Positions 57,428 to 64,000 of a stretch of DNA of 64,000 nucleotides are shown here, piece after piece. The DNA is from Chitinophagaceae bacterium IBVUCB2 (GTDB lineage Bacteria > Bacteroidota > Bacteroidia > Chitinophagales > Chitinophagaceae). The notes beneath the pieces were generated by a model. The model saw only the letters and a program-made list of their open reading frames with translations, was not told the origin of the DNA and searched no databases. The translations under genes were made by a program, and so were the position numbers. The stretch is from NCBI GenBank assembly GCA_002127295.1, contig NFUV01000001.1, positions 372,001 to 436,000 on the forward strand, given 5' to 3'. How positions within the stretch are numbered: the stretch's first letter is position 1; every line of letters begins with the position of its first letter.

Positions 57428-57907
57428 ATGCCATTGCTATTGAAAAAACTCCCATCTGCGATTATTGTTACTGGCTTCATTGCCGGCTTACTGGATGGAA
57501 CCGCAGCTGTAGTTAATTTTATGGTTAATACCGGCAAAGACCCGGCTATTGTTTTTAAATATATTGCCAGTGCCGTTTTTGGAAAGAAGGCTTTTACAAC
57601 ACCGGGCTGGTCGATGATAGCCTGGGGTATTTTCTTTCACTTTGCCGTTGCTTTTATTTTCACTATTAGTTTTTTCTTTCTTTATTCGCAAATAATATGG
57701 ATTGGAAAAAATAAATTTTTAGCGGGCATACTTTACGGATTATTGGTATGGGTAATAATGAATCAATTGATAGTACCAATGAGTCAAGCCTCACAACCTC
57801 CTTTTGTACTTAAAAATGCTCTCGTCAGTATGTTAATTCTTATCTGCTTCATTGGCATTCCTATTTCGCTGATGACGAATAAACATTATCTTTATAAAAA
57901 ATTATAA
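57428..57907 (+). CDS. Small polytopic membrane protein, YagU-like in style
   Basis: This 159-residue protein has four hydrophobic segments: SAIIVTGFIAGLLDGTAAVV, WGIFFHFAVAFIFTISFFF, FLAGILYGLLVWVIMNQLIV and ALVSMLILICFIGIPISLM. The layout, with FTTPGWSMIAWG between TM1 and TM2, resembles small inner-membrane proteins of the YagU/DUF1440 kind. Function is unknown. A short basic protein gene follows after 6 bp, probably in the same operon. Confidence 0.75.
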   Translation: MPLLLKKLPSAIIVTGFIAGLLDGTAAVVNFMVNTGKDPAIVFKYIASAVFGKKAFTTPGWSMIAWGIFFHFAVAFIFTISFFFLYSQIIWIGKNKFLAGILYGLLVWVIMNQLIVPMSQASQPPFVLKNALVSMLILICFIGIPISLMTNKHYLYKKL

Positions 57908-57913
57908 ATCCAT

Positions 57914-58075
57914 ATGTCATTGCTCAATCAAAACAATAAGAAAGGAAAAAAGAAAGACAATAAAAAAGGAGCTCCGGGTGCAAATGCTGCGGGATCTAAA
58001 TTTATTCAGAAGCCAACCAAATCAGGCGGCTTTGTAAGCAAACAATCTAATACCGGATCACAAAGAGGTAGTTAA
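57914..58075 (+). CDS. Very small Lys/Gly/Asn-rich basic protein
   Basis: This 53-residue frame runs from the ATG at 57914 to TAA at 58073-58075. It begins MSLLNQNNKKGKKKDNKK, is rich in Lys, Gly, Asn and Ser, has no hydrophobic stretch, and ends NTGSQRGS. It starts 6 bp after the preceding membrane protein gene, which favours a real gene. Similar short basic proteins ending in a QRGS-like tail appear in Chitinophagaceae by memory, though this was not checked. It may bind nucleic acid or be disordered. Confidence 0.6.
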   Translation: MSLLNQNNKKGKKKDNKKGAPGANAAGSKFIQKPTKSGGFVSKQSNTGSQRGS

Positions 58076-58087
58076 TAGCAAAACAAT

Positions 58088-58804
58088 TCATCTTTTTAAA
58101 AACCTGCCTTTCAATAACTTTTCCATCACCTCTTCTTTTTGATTTCGGCTGATGGGAATATGTCGTTCACCAATGCGAATATCATTGCCCTCAATGCTGT
58201 CAATTTTTGAAGCAGCCACGATATAGGATTTATGAACCTTTAGAAATTTGTCTGCGGGCATATATTCCTCTACCGATTTAAAGGTTAGGTAAGTCATGTA
58301 CTTTTTATCCAACGTATAAATGGTCACATAATTTTGTACAGCTTCAACATACAAAATTTCTTCATAAATAATTTTCACCAGCTTATTATCAGCTTTAATA
58401 AAAAAATATTCCGCCGGGCTTGCTTCGGTAGTATTCGTATCTCTTACTTCGTAATATTCTTTTGCTTTGAGTGCTGCTTTTAAAAAACGTTCAAATGAAA
58501 TTGGCTTAACTAAATAATCCAATGCATTTACCTCAAAGCCTTCCAAGGCATATTGCGGATAGGCTGTAGTAAAAATTACAGGCGGTGCATGCTGGAGTGT
58601 TTTAAAAAAATCGAGCCCGGTTATTTTAGGCATTTGAATATCCAAAAAAAGAAGCTGCACTCCCCCATTGCTGATAATTTCCGCTGCTTTGAGTGGGTTG
58701 TCGAACTCGCCAGCCAAATTTAGAAAATCGATGTCGGCTATATATTCTTTCAACCCTTTTCGGGCCAGTGGTTCATCATCAATAACTATACAGTTAATGC
58801 TCAT
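58088..58804 (-). CDS. LytTR-family response regulator
   Basis: This 238-residue protein has a receiver domain with the phosphoacceptor Asp in LLFLDIQMPKITGLDFF, preceded by the acidic pair in NCIVIDDEPLARKGLKEY. The C-terminal LytTR DNA-binding domain (about residues 145-235) has KIIYEEILYVEAVQNYVTIY and FLKVHKSYIVAASKIDSIEG, ending with IRIGERHIPISRNQKEEV. It overlaps the upstream sensor kinase gene by 4 bp and should be its cognate regulator. Targets are unknown, but the divergent and neighbouring genes are candidates. Confidence 0.94.
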   Translation of the reverse strand: MSINCIVIDDEPLARKGLKEYIADIDFLNLAGEFDNPLKAAEIISNGGVQLLFLDIQMPKITGLDFFKTLQHAPPVIFTTAYPQYALEGFEVNALDYLVKPISFERFLKAALKAKEYYEVRDTNTTEASPAEYFFIKADNKLVKIIYEEILYVEAVQNYVTIYTLDKKYMTYLTFKSVEEYMPADKFLKVHKSYIVAASKIDSIEGNDIRIGERHIPISRNQKEEVMEKLLKGRFLKR

Positions 58805-59823
58805 GATAAATGAAGATTAAGTTGCACATTAAAACTATTTTCTGTTTCGTCGATTTTTAATTCATGCATACCGGGGTATAAAAGTTCAAGTCTTCTTTTT
58901 ACATTATTCATTCCAATACCACCCTGCTTTTCTGTTGATGGTTGTTTGTCCTTCGAATTGGATATTGAAAAAACAAAAGATCCATTTACCCTAAACATAT
59001 CCACTTTTACAAAATTGGCCTTATCATTAAAATGAGAAATATGCTTGAAAGCATTTTCTACAAAAGGAACTAATAATAATGGTTCTATTAAAAAGTTCTT
59101 TACATCAGCTGCTGCATTAAACTGGACCGTGTACTTTTCATCTTTCCGCAATTGCTGTAAGTCTACATAATCTTTCAGGTAATGAATTTCTTTTTCAATA
59201 GGTATTTTACTATCGTTCATTTCATAAAGCTGGTATCGCAGCATTTCCGAAAATTTATGCAATGCCCCCCGGGCTTCTGCATTGTCTTTATTAATAAGAA
59301 AGTATACAGAGTTGAGTGAGTTAAACACAAAATGTGGATTTATCTGGGACTTCAAAAAATTTAATTCGGCTTCCGCTTTTTCCTTCGCCGTTTCTGCCAT
59401 GCGTTGTTGCAGCTTTCCATAATCAAACATCAGCTTTATGGATGCTCCGGCAAATACCAATATAAAATGAGGAATGATATTATCGTAGAGCCTGTCTTTG
59501 ATATTGGAAGTCCAGTCAAACAATGCCGGGTTATTAAGCATACGGCCAAGTATATTCATTTTAACTGCACTGCTGAGAATAATAAGAGACAAGAAGGAAA
59601 TACCAAGTGCCAGGTATCTCTTCTTATAAAGCAATTGCGGTATCAACACATAATTGGTGATGTATATCATCAACGCCAGATCAAAAACCTTAATGAATGT
59701 AACAGCAAATGCTTTCCGTTGAGTTGAATAATCATCAACCCGCAAAAAATACCATATTCCAAATACCAGTAGCCAGAATAAAATATGATGTACTTTATAT
59801 TTAAGTAATCCTCTGTTCTGCAT
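58801..59823 (-). CDS. LytS/YehU-type membrane sensor histidine kinase
   Basis: This 340-residue protein has four N-terminal transmembrane helices (ILFWLLVFGIWYFL and others) and no large sensor loop. The His_kinase domain has the phosphoacceptor in LNFLKSQINPHFVFNSLNSV, followed by LLLVPFVENAFKH (N box) and a short HATPase ending with GIGMNNVKRRLELLYPG. It forms an overlapping operon with the LytTR regulator. The ligand is unknown. Confidence 0.93.
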   Translation of the reverse strand: MQNRGLLKYKVHHILFWLLVFGIWYFLRVDDYSTQRKAFAVTFIKVFDLALMIYITNYVLIPQLLYKKRYLALGISFLSLIILSSAVKMNILGRMLNNPALFDWTSNIKDRLYDNIIPHFILVFAGASIKLMFDYGKLQQRMAETAKEKAEAELNFLKSQINPHFVFNSLNSVYFLINKDNAEARGALHKFSEMLRYQLYEMNDSKIPIEKEIHYLKDYVDLQQLRKDEKYTVQFNAAADVKNFLIEPLLLVPFVENAFKHISHFNDKANFVKVDMFRVNGSFVFSISNSKDKQPSTEKQGGIGMNNVKRRLELLYPGMHELKIDETENSFNVQLNLHLS

Positions 59824-59988
59824 AAGTCAAAATAAAAGTACTAATTCCCCACGGCAAAACAGTTTACACCAAACGCAGGCTTTCCATGACAAGGCGTAAT
59901 AAAGCCATTTATCAAGGGTTAAGTACCAAAGGTGTAAATTTTTTAACCCGAAGGATAAATATGTCAACCTTAGCTGAAATTATCAGCC

Positions 59989-60633
59989 ATGAAACGAGTA
60001 CTTAGCCTCTTCTTTATTTCACTGGTTGCTCTATCAGGTTGCGGCCAGCAAAATGCTGAACAAAGCAGTAATAAAAATCAAGAGATAAAAGTGGGTGGCC
60101 GCTGCGAAGATTGCGAAGCAATTTATGAAAGCCCGGTTCCTTTTGATAAACTAAAAAGTGTTGATACACTACCTGGTTTTAACACAAAAGGTCCAAAAAT
60201 TGAAATCAGTGGAATTGTTTATAAAAGCGATGGAATAACGGCTGCTCCGGGTGTGGTTCTATATGTGTATCATACTGATCAAAATGGCATTTACCCAAAA
60301 TTGGAAAACGAAAAAGGAATGGGCAGACATGGTTATATAAGAGCTTGGATTAAAACAGATGCAGAAGGAAAATATAAATTTTATACGTTGGTACCTGCCT
60401 CTTACCCCAACAGCAATAATCCAAAACATATCCATGCCATTGTTAAAGAGCCGGGCAAAAGCGAATACTGGATTGATGATTTTTTATTTGCAGATGATCC
60501 GTTGTTGCCAAAAGGAAAAATACAAAATCCAAAAGGAGGAAATGGGGTTATTCAACCCATTTCTAATGGTTCAATATTAAAAGCTACAAGAAATATTGTA
60601 TTGGGAAAAAATATAACCGGATATCCCGATTAG
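59989..60633 (+). CDS. Exported intradiol dioxygenase-like lipoprotein
   Basis: This 214-residue protein has a lipoprotein signal with lipobox LVALSGC (Cys18). The domain is of the intradiol ring-cleavage dioxygenase (protocatechuate 3,4-dioxygenase) type. Candidate iron ligands are Tyr in VYHTDQNGIYPKL, Tyr in KFYTLVPASYPNS, and the His pair in PKHIHAIVKEPG, and the domain ends with FADDPLLPKG. Intradiol enzymes are normally cytoplasmic; here it is anchored in the envelope. The substrate is unknown. It is divergent from the LytS/LytTR operon. Confidence 0.85.
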   Translation: MKRVLSLFFISLVALSGCGQQNAEQSSNKNQEIKVGGRCEDCEAIYESPVPFDKLKSVDTLPGFNTKGPKIEISGIVYKSDGITAAPGVVLYVYHTDQNGIYPKLENEKGMGRHGYIRAWIKTDAEGKYKFYTLVPASYPNSNNPKHIHAIVKEPGKSEYWIDDFLFADDPLLPKGKIQNPKGGNGVIQPISNGSILKATRNIVLGKNITGYPD

Positions 60634-60645
60634 TAGCAAGGAGAT

Positions 60646-61119
60646 TTATTTTACAAAAAAATCAGCCCTGACCCTGTAATACGTAATTGACCTTTCGACA
60701 AGATTGGCTATCATGCCATTTACTTTTAAGCGCCACATGTCTTTTTCTTTATCAAAAGTACATTCAATAGTTCCATTGGCAACATTCACATACGATACCT
60801 GGTCACCAGAACGGAATGAGTATTTGGCTGCTACATCTTTACTTCCCGGGCTTACTTTGATCTTATACTTTCCGGTTCTTAGCTTTTTGTCACGAAAAAG
60901 CATTGTAAAAAATTGATCCCGTTGTTGAATTACAATAGTAAGATCTCCGCTTACCCTATAGACTTTTAAAGTAGCTGGTAAACCCTCAATAAAAAAATTA
61001 TTAGAAGTAAGTGTATCGGTAATGAACAGGGGACACTTTCGTAAAATAGTGTCCCGCTCCACTTGGGCAGAAACTGCCGCAGAAGCTAATAAAAAAAGGA
61101 ATAAGGTTATTAACCGCAT
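60646..61119 (-). CDS. Exported protein of unknown function
   Basis: This protein of about 157 residues starts at the ATG giving MRLITLFLFLLASAAVSAQ, a signal peptide (an ATG 12 bp upstream is an alternative). The mature part is a beta-rich domain (VYRVSGDLTIVIQQRDQFF, KLRTGKYKIKVSPGSKDV, IECTFDKEKDMWRLKVNG) with no recognised motif. It is convergent with the dioxygenase gene, 12 bp apart. Confidence 0.7.
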   Translation of the reverse strand: MRLITLFLFLLASAAVSAQVERDTILRKCPLFITDTLTSNNFFIEGLPATLKVYRVSGDLTIVIQQRDQFFTMLFRDKKLRTGKYKIKVSPGSKDVAAKYSFRSGDQVSYVNVANGTIECTFDKEKDMWRLKVNGMIANLVERSITYYRVRADFFVK

Positions 61120-61192
61120 AATGCTATGCATTTAAAGAGAAAAAGTACTGAAATTTATCAAAACAATGATTATTCCTTTTGAGAACAAGGTT

Positions 61193-61840
61193 CTAAACCC
61201 TTTGCCCGAATAAAAGACTGCCGATCCGCACCATATTACTCTTTTCCGCAACCGCAACTTTATAGTCACTACTCATTCCCATTGAAAGAATGCTCAATTT
61301 GGGATACTGGTCAAAAATTGCTTTTAATGTCTGAAATTCTGCTTTCACCAATTCCATATCCTCTGTAAAACTTGCCATCCCCATTAATCCTGTAATTCGA
61401 ACGTTGTTTAATGCTGAATCCTCCAATTGTTCCATGACCATCTTTAGCTCTTCTTCATCAAAACCAAACTTGGTTTCTTCCTGTGCTATATGTACCTGCA
61501 GCAGACAATCTATCACTCTATTACTTTTAGCGGCCTGCTTATTAATTTCTTTCAAAAGCTTTAGACTATCTACTCCATGGATCAGTTGCACAAAGGGGGC
61601 TATTAACTTTACTTTATTAGTTTGGAGGTGACCAATAAAATGCCAGCGGATATCTTTGGGCAGTTTTTCTGCTTTTTCCACCAACTCCTGCACATAATTT
61701 TCTCCAAAGTCCCGTTGACCAAGATGATAAAGTTCAAGAATATCTTCAACCGGTTTGGTTTTAGACACGGCAACCAACTGCACATGCTGTTCATCGAGGT
61801 AACTTTTTATAATGTTGTATGCTGAAATATTTACCGCCAT
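61193..61840 (-). CDS. YggS/PLPBP family pyridoxal phosphate homeostasis protein
   Basis: This 215-residue PLP-binding protein is of alanine-racemase fold type but lacks racemase activity in known members. The PLP lysine lies in LVAVSKTKPVEDILELY. Other signatures are RDFGENYVQELVEKAEKLP, WHFIGHLQTNKVKLIAP, ITGLMGMASFTED and LSMGMSSDYKVAVAEKSNMV, ending in the IGSLLFGQR tail. It is thought to buffer PLP in the cytoplasm. It is preceded by a TACCTTTG promoter box 22 nt away. Confidence 0.94.
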   Translation of the reverse strand: MAVNISAYNIIKSYLDEQHVQLVAVSKTKPVEDILELYHLGQRDFGENYVQELVEKAEKLPKDIRWHFIGHLQTNKVKLIAPFVQLIHGVDSLKLLKEINKQAAKSNRVIDCLLQVHIAQEETKFGFDEEELKMVMEQLEDSALNNVRITGLMGMASFTEDMELVKAEFQTLKAIFDQYPKLSILSMGMSSDYKVAVAEKSNMVRIGSLLFGQRV

Positions 61841-61862
61841 GCTATTTTTTAAAATACCCTCG

Positions 61863-61870
61863 CAAAGGTA
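61863..61870 (-). promoter_or_regulatory. -7 promoter box (TACCTTTG) for the YggS homologue
   Basis: TACCTTTG on the minus strand matches TANNTTTG, with 22 nt to the start codon. Confidence 0.55.
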
Positions 61871-61927
61871 TACCCGGAAAAATGGTTTCCGTTAACTTTA
61901 TCGATAACATCTACGAATTTTCATATC

Positions 61928-62572
61928 ATGAATTTAAAAAACATCTGTCTTGCTTTTATAACCCTATTTCTATTTGCTCAAAAGAACAATGCACAAACTT
62001 ATAGTGGCAAAATGGTTGTTTTTTTTAAAGATACGCTGGAAGGAAAAATCACTGTTGATATTACCGGGGAAAACAAGGGCTTAGTGTATATTGAAACCGC
62101 AGCCGTTACTAAAACAAAAAAGAAAGGAGAAAAAACAACTGCTTCTGTTACCGAAAAAAACGGTTACAATCCTGCAATCATCAATGCCTTATTTATTGAA
62201 GGGAAGACCTATAAATTTAAAGATCTGCGAATTGACTATAAGGAGGAAAACAACTTAGAAAATTGCTGCGTAGAAAGAATTGCAGGAAACGACAGTATTG
62301 CCATTTATCAATGGACAAATAAGGATGGTCGTTTATCCTACTATACCACAACACCAAGATTTAACGAATATGCCGAAAATATTGAACATCCAAAATTTGA
62401 CGACGGAGGTTTCAAATCATTTATGGGAATAAAATTAAGCCGTTGTAAAAGCCTGGGCGACAAAATCTATACGATGGCAGATGGCTACTTTTATGAAAAC
62501 AAAACAGCTTCCCTGGAAGAGAAGCTGCAAGTATGGAAAAATATTATAAGAGACTATATAGCCTGCTGGTAA
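61928..62572 (+). CDS. Exported protein of unknown function
   Basis: This 214-residue protein has a signal peptide (MNLKNICLAFITLFLFAQKNNAQ). The mature region is beta-rich with many charged residues (GKMVVFFKDTLEGKITVDIT, then NNLENCCVERIAGNDSIAIY) and a C-terminal helix. No motif was recognised. It is convergent with the acyl-CoA dehydrogenase gene, 5 bp apart. Confidence 0.7.
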   Translation: MNLKNICLAFITLFLFAQKNNAQTYSGKMVVFFKDTLEGKITVDITGENKGLVYIETAAVTKTKKKGEKTTASVTEKNGYNPAIINALFIEGKTYKFKDLRIDYKEENNLENCCVERIAGNDSIAIYQWTNKDGRLSYYTTTPRFNEYAENIEHPKFDDGGFKSFMGIKLSRCKSLGDKIYTMADGYFYENKTASLEEKLQVWKNIIRDYIACW

Positions 62573-62577
62573 ATCAA

Positions 62578-63732
62578 TTATTTTAATATACTCCGGCTGA
62601 TCACAATTCGCTGCACTTCACTTGTTCCTTCATATATCTGTGTGATTTTGGCATCCCGCATTAACCGTTCTACATGGTATTCTTTTACAAAACCGTAGCC
62701 ACCATGTACCTGCACAGCTTCTACCGCTGTCCACATAGCTGTTTCAGAAGAAAATACTTTTGCCATGGATGAACTTAATGTGTAATCGATCTTATTATCT
62801 TTTTCCCACGCAGCTTTCAGGCAAAGTAATCTTGAAGCTTCAATTTTAGTTGCCATATCAGCCAGCTTAAAAGCAATGGCCTGGTGATTCATGATCTCTG
62901 TTCCAAATGCTTTTCTTGTTTTTGCATATTCCCTGGCAAATTCAAATGCGCCGCTTGCAATGCCTAAAGCCTGGGAAGCAATGCCGATTCTTCCACCAGC
63001 CAATGTCTTCATAGCGAATTTAAATCCAAACCCATCCTCTCCTATTCTGTTTGCCTTTGGCACTTTTACATCACTGAACATTACCGTATGTGTATCGCTT
63101 CCACGGATACCTAATTTATTTTCTTTAGCTGCAACGGTTACCCCCGGCCAGTTTTTTTCAACGATCAAACAGTTAATTCCTCTTGAACCCTTTGATCGAT
63201 CCGTTTGTGCCATTACTAAATAGGTAGAAGCGGTACCACCATTAGTTATCCAGTTCTTTGTTCCATTCAACAAATAATAATCCCCTTTATCCTCTGCTGT
63301 AGTTTGTTGTGAAGTAGCATCGCTTCCGGCTTCGGGTTCGCTGAGCATAAATGCCCCGATATGTAATTCGCCGTCCTTAATGCCCTGTGCTAACGGAGTG
63401 AGGTATTTTTGCTTTTGTTCTTCGGTGCCATATTCCTGTATACCGTAACAAACTAAACTATTATTTACACTCATTACTACACTTACGCTGGCATCAATTT
63501 TCGAGATCTCTTCCATTGCCAGCACATAACTAATAGTATCCATTCCTGCACCCCCATATTTGGGGTCAACCATCATACCCAGAAAGCCGAGTTCGGCAAG
63601 TTTCATAACCTGTTCACGGGGAAATTGTTGCTTTTCGTCTCTTTCTATTACTCCCGGTAAGCATTCATTTTGTGCAAAATCTCTTGCCGCCTTTTGAATC
63701 ATCAGCTGCTCTTCAGTCAGTTGAAATAACAT
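62578..63732 (-). CDS. Acyl-CoA dehydrogenase
   Basis: This 384-residue FAD enzyme catalyses alpha,beta-dehydrogenation of acyl-CoA. The start is MLFQLTEEQLMIQKAARDFA. Motifs include GFLGMMVDPKYGGAGMDTIS, the FAD/acyl region FMLSEPEAGSDATSQQTTA, GRIGIASQALGIASGAFEFA, QVHGGYGFVKEYHVERLMRD, and the catalytic glutamate in IYEGTSEVQRIVISR. The length and the Glu position fit a short-chain/butyryl-type family member. Electrons would go to the EtfAB encoded near 4 kb. Confidence 0.95.
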   Translation of the reverse strand: MLFQLTEEQLMIQKAARDFAQNECLPGVIERDEKQQFPREQVMKLAELGFLGMMVDPKYGGAGMDTISYVLAMEEISKIDASVSVVMSVNNSLVCYGIQEYGTEEQKQKYLTPLAQGIKDGELHIGAFMLSEPEAGSDATSQQTTAEDKGDYYLLNGTKNWITNGGTASTYLVMAQTDRSKGSRGINCLIVEKNWPGVTVAAKENKLGIRGSDTHTVMFSDVKVPKANRIGEDGFGFKFAMKTLAGGRIGIASQALGIASGAFEFAREYAKTRKAFGTEIMNHQAIAFKLADMATKIEASRLLCLKAAWEKDNKIDYTLSSSMAKVFSSETAMWTAVEAVQVHGGYGFVKEYHVERLMRDAKITQIYEGTSEVQRIVISRSILK

Positions 63733-63755
63733 ATAGTAGATATCGTTTAGGTGTG

Positions 63756-63763
63756 CAAAGATA
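63756..63763 (-). promoter_or_regulatory. -7 promoter box (TATCTTTG) for the acyl-CoA dehydrogenase
   Basis: TATCTTTG on the minus strand is 23 nt before the start, and a TTG lies about 16 bp further upstream, close to the Bacteroidota -33/-7 layout. Confidence 0.6.
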
Positions 63764-63855
63764 AGGGCAAGCCATTCTACAACATACACCCTTCAGATTT
63801 GCAACTAATTATAGCATTACATTTATTATCGTTGTTACGGCAGGCTTTTTTGGCC

Positions 63856-63863
63856 TAACTTTG
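63856..63863 (+). promoter_or_regulatory. -7 promoter box (TAACTTTG) for the last gene
   Basis: TAACTTTG lies 18 nt before the ATG at 63882, and a TTG lies about 21 bp upstream. Confidence 0.6.
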
Positions 63864-63881
63864 CACCCGTAAATTAAGGCT

Positions 63882-64000
63882 ATGAAAAAAATCCACATTG
63901 CACTGCTTGTACTGATTGCCGGAGCCATTGCTGTGCTGCTTACTTTTTTAAAAACAACCAGTACTTACGACACCGTTGATACTGCTATTTCAAAACCGGG
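63882..64000 (+). CDS. CcmE-like cytochrome c maturation protein, N-terminal fragment (3' end outside window)
   Basis: The frame begins ATG (MKKIHIALLVLIAGAIAVLL), with one N-terminal TM, then TFLKTTSTYDTVDTAISKPG before the window edge. The short cytoplasmic start, single TM and a following STYDTVDTA-like beta segment resemble Bacteroidota CcmE/OB-fold heme chaperones. Only 39 codons are visible, and the heme-binding His would lie beyond the window, so the assignment is tentative. Confidence 0.5.
   Translation, partial: MKKIHIALLVLIAGAIAVLLTFLKTTSTYDTVDTAISKP

Overview
The window looks like a chromosomal segment of a Bacteroidota bacterium, most probably family Chitinophagaceae. The evidence is AT-rich DNA, proteins with type IX secretion (T9SS) C-terminal sorting domains, a fused SecDF, a long NusB, LytS/LytTR-type signalling, and repeated TANNTTTG promoter elements (the Bacteroidota -7 box) with no Shine-Dalgarno sequences. 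The family assignment is inference from protein style, since no rRNA gene is present. No tRNA, rRNA, CRISPR array, insertion sequence, integrase or prophage was seen.

Layout. 1-7.6 kb is housekeeping: the end of an M16 peptidase, rlmH, a rhomboid protease, tilS, a TPR protein, etfB-etfA, a bifunctional nuclease, ispE and a VOC protein. 7.8-17.2 kb holds ornithine aminotransferase, two T9SS cargo proteins, small envelope proteins, an SDR enzyme and a GNAT-ilvE operon that diverges from a MocR-type regulator. 18.9-23.7 kb carries the most unusual pair: an exported caspase-fold protease with a long TPR tail, overlapping by 4 bp an exported protein with an RHS-type N-terminus. 23.7-28 kb has an APC permease, a YbiT-like ABC-F ATPase with a decayed second ATP site, and a tandem OmpA-domain protein. 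28.1-32.4 kb is a large secreted metzincin with an internally duplicated Ig-like region. 32.5-45.6 kb returns to housekeeping: groEL/groES, nusB, a DUF1573 lipoprotein, yajC, coaE, an aspartate-type aminotransferase, a class A-like serine hydrolase, secDF and a K+/H+ antiporter. 45.6-56 kb has an IscA-like protein, a stand-alone mutase catalytic subunit, a second serine hydrolase, a 1211-residue HYR/DUF4394 T9SS protein and glnS. 56-64 kb has a DUF3095 cyclase-like protein, small membrane and basic proteins, a LytS/LytTR pair, an exported intradiol dioxygenase, a YggS homologue, an acyl-CoA dehydrogenase (a likely electron donor to the ETF encoded near 4 kb) and the start of a CcmE-like gene.

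The most noteworthy observations are five. They are the coupled caspase-TPR/RHS pair, the ABC-F protein with a natural Glu-to-Gln change plus a lost Walker A in its second domain, and a dispersed repeat present twice with one copy carrying a precise 20-bp palindromic insertion. The other two are a DUF4394 domain nested inside a HYR module, and several genes whose -7 box lies only 4-6 nt from the start codon, which suggests leaderless mRNAs. All functional calls are from reading the sequence; no database search was run.
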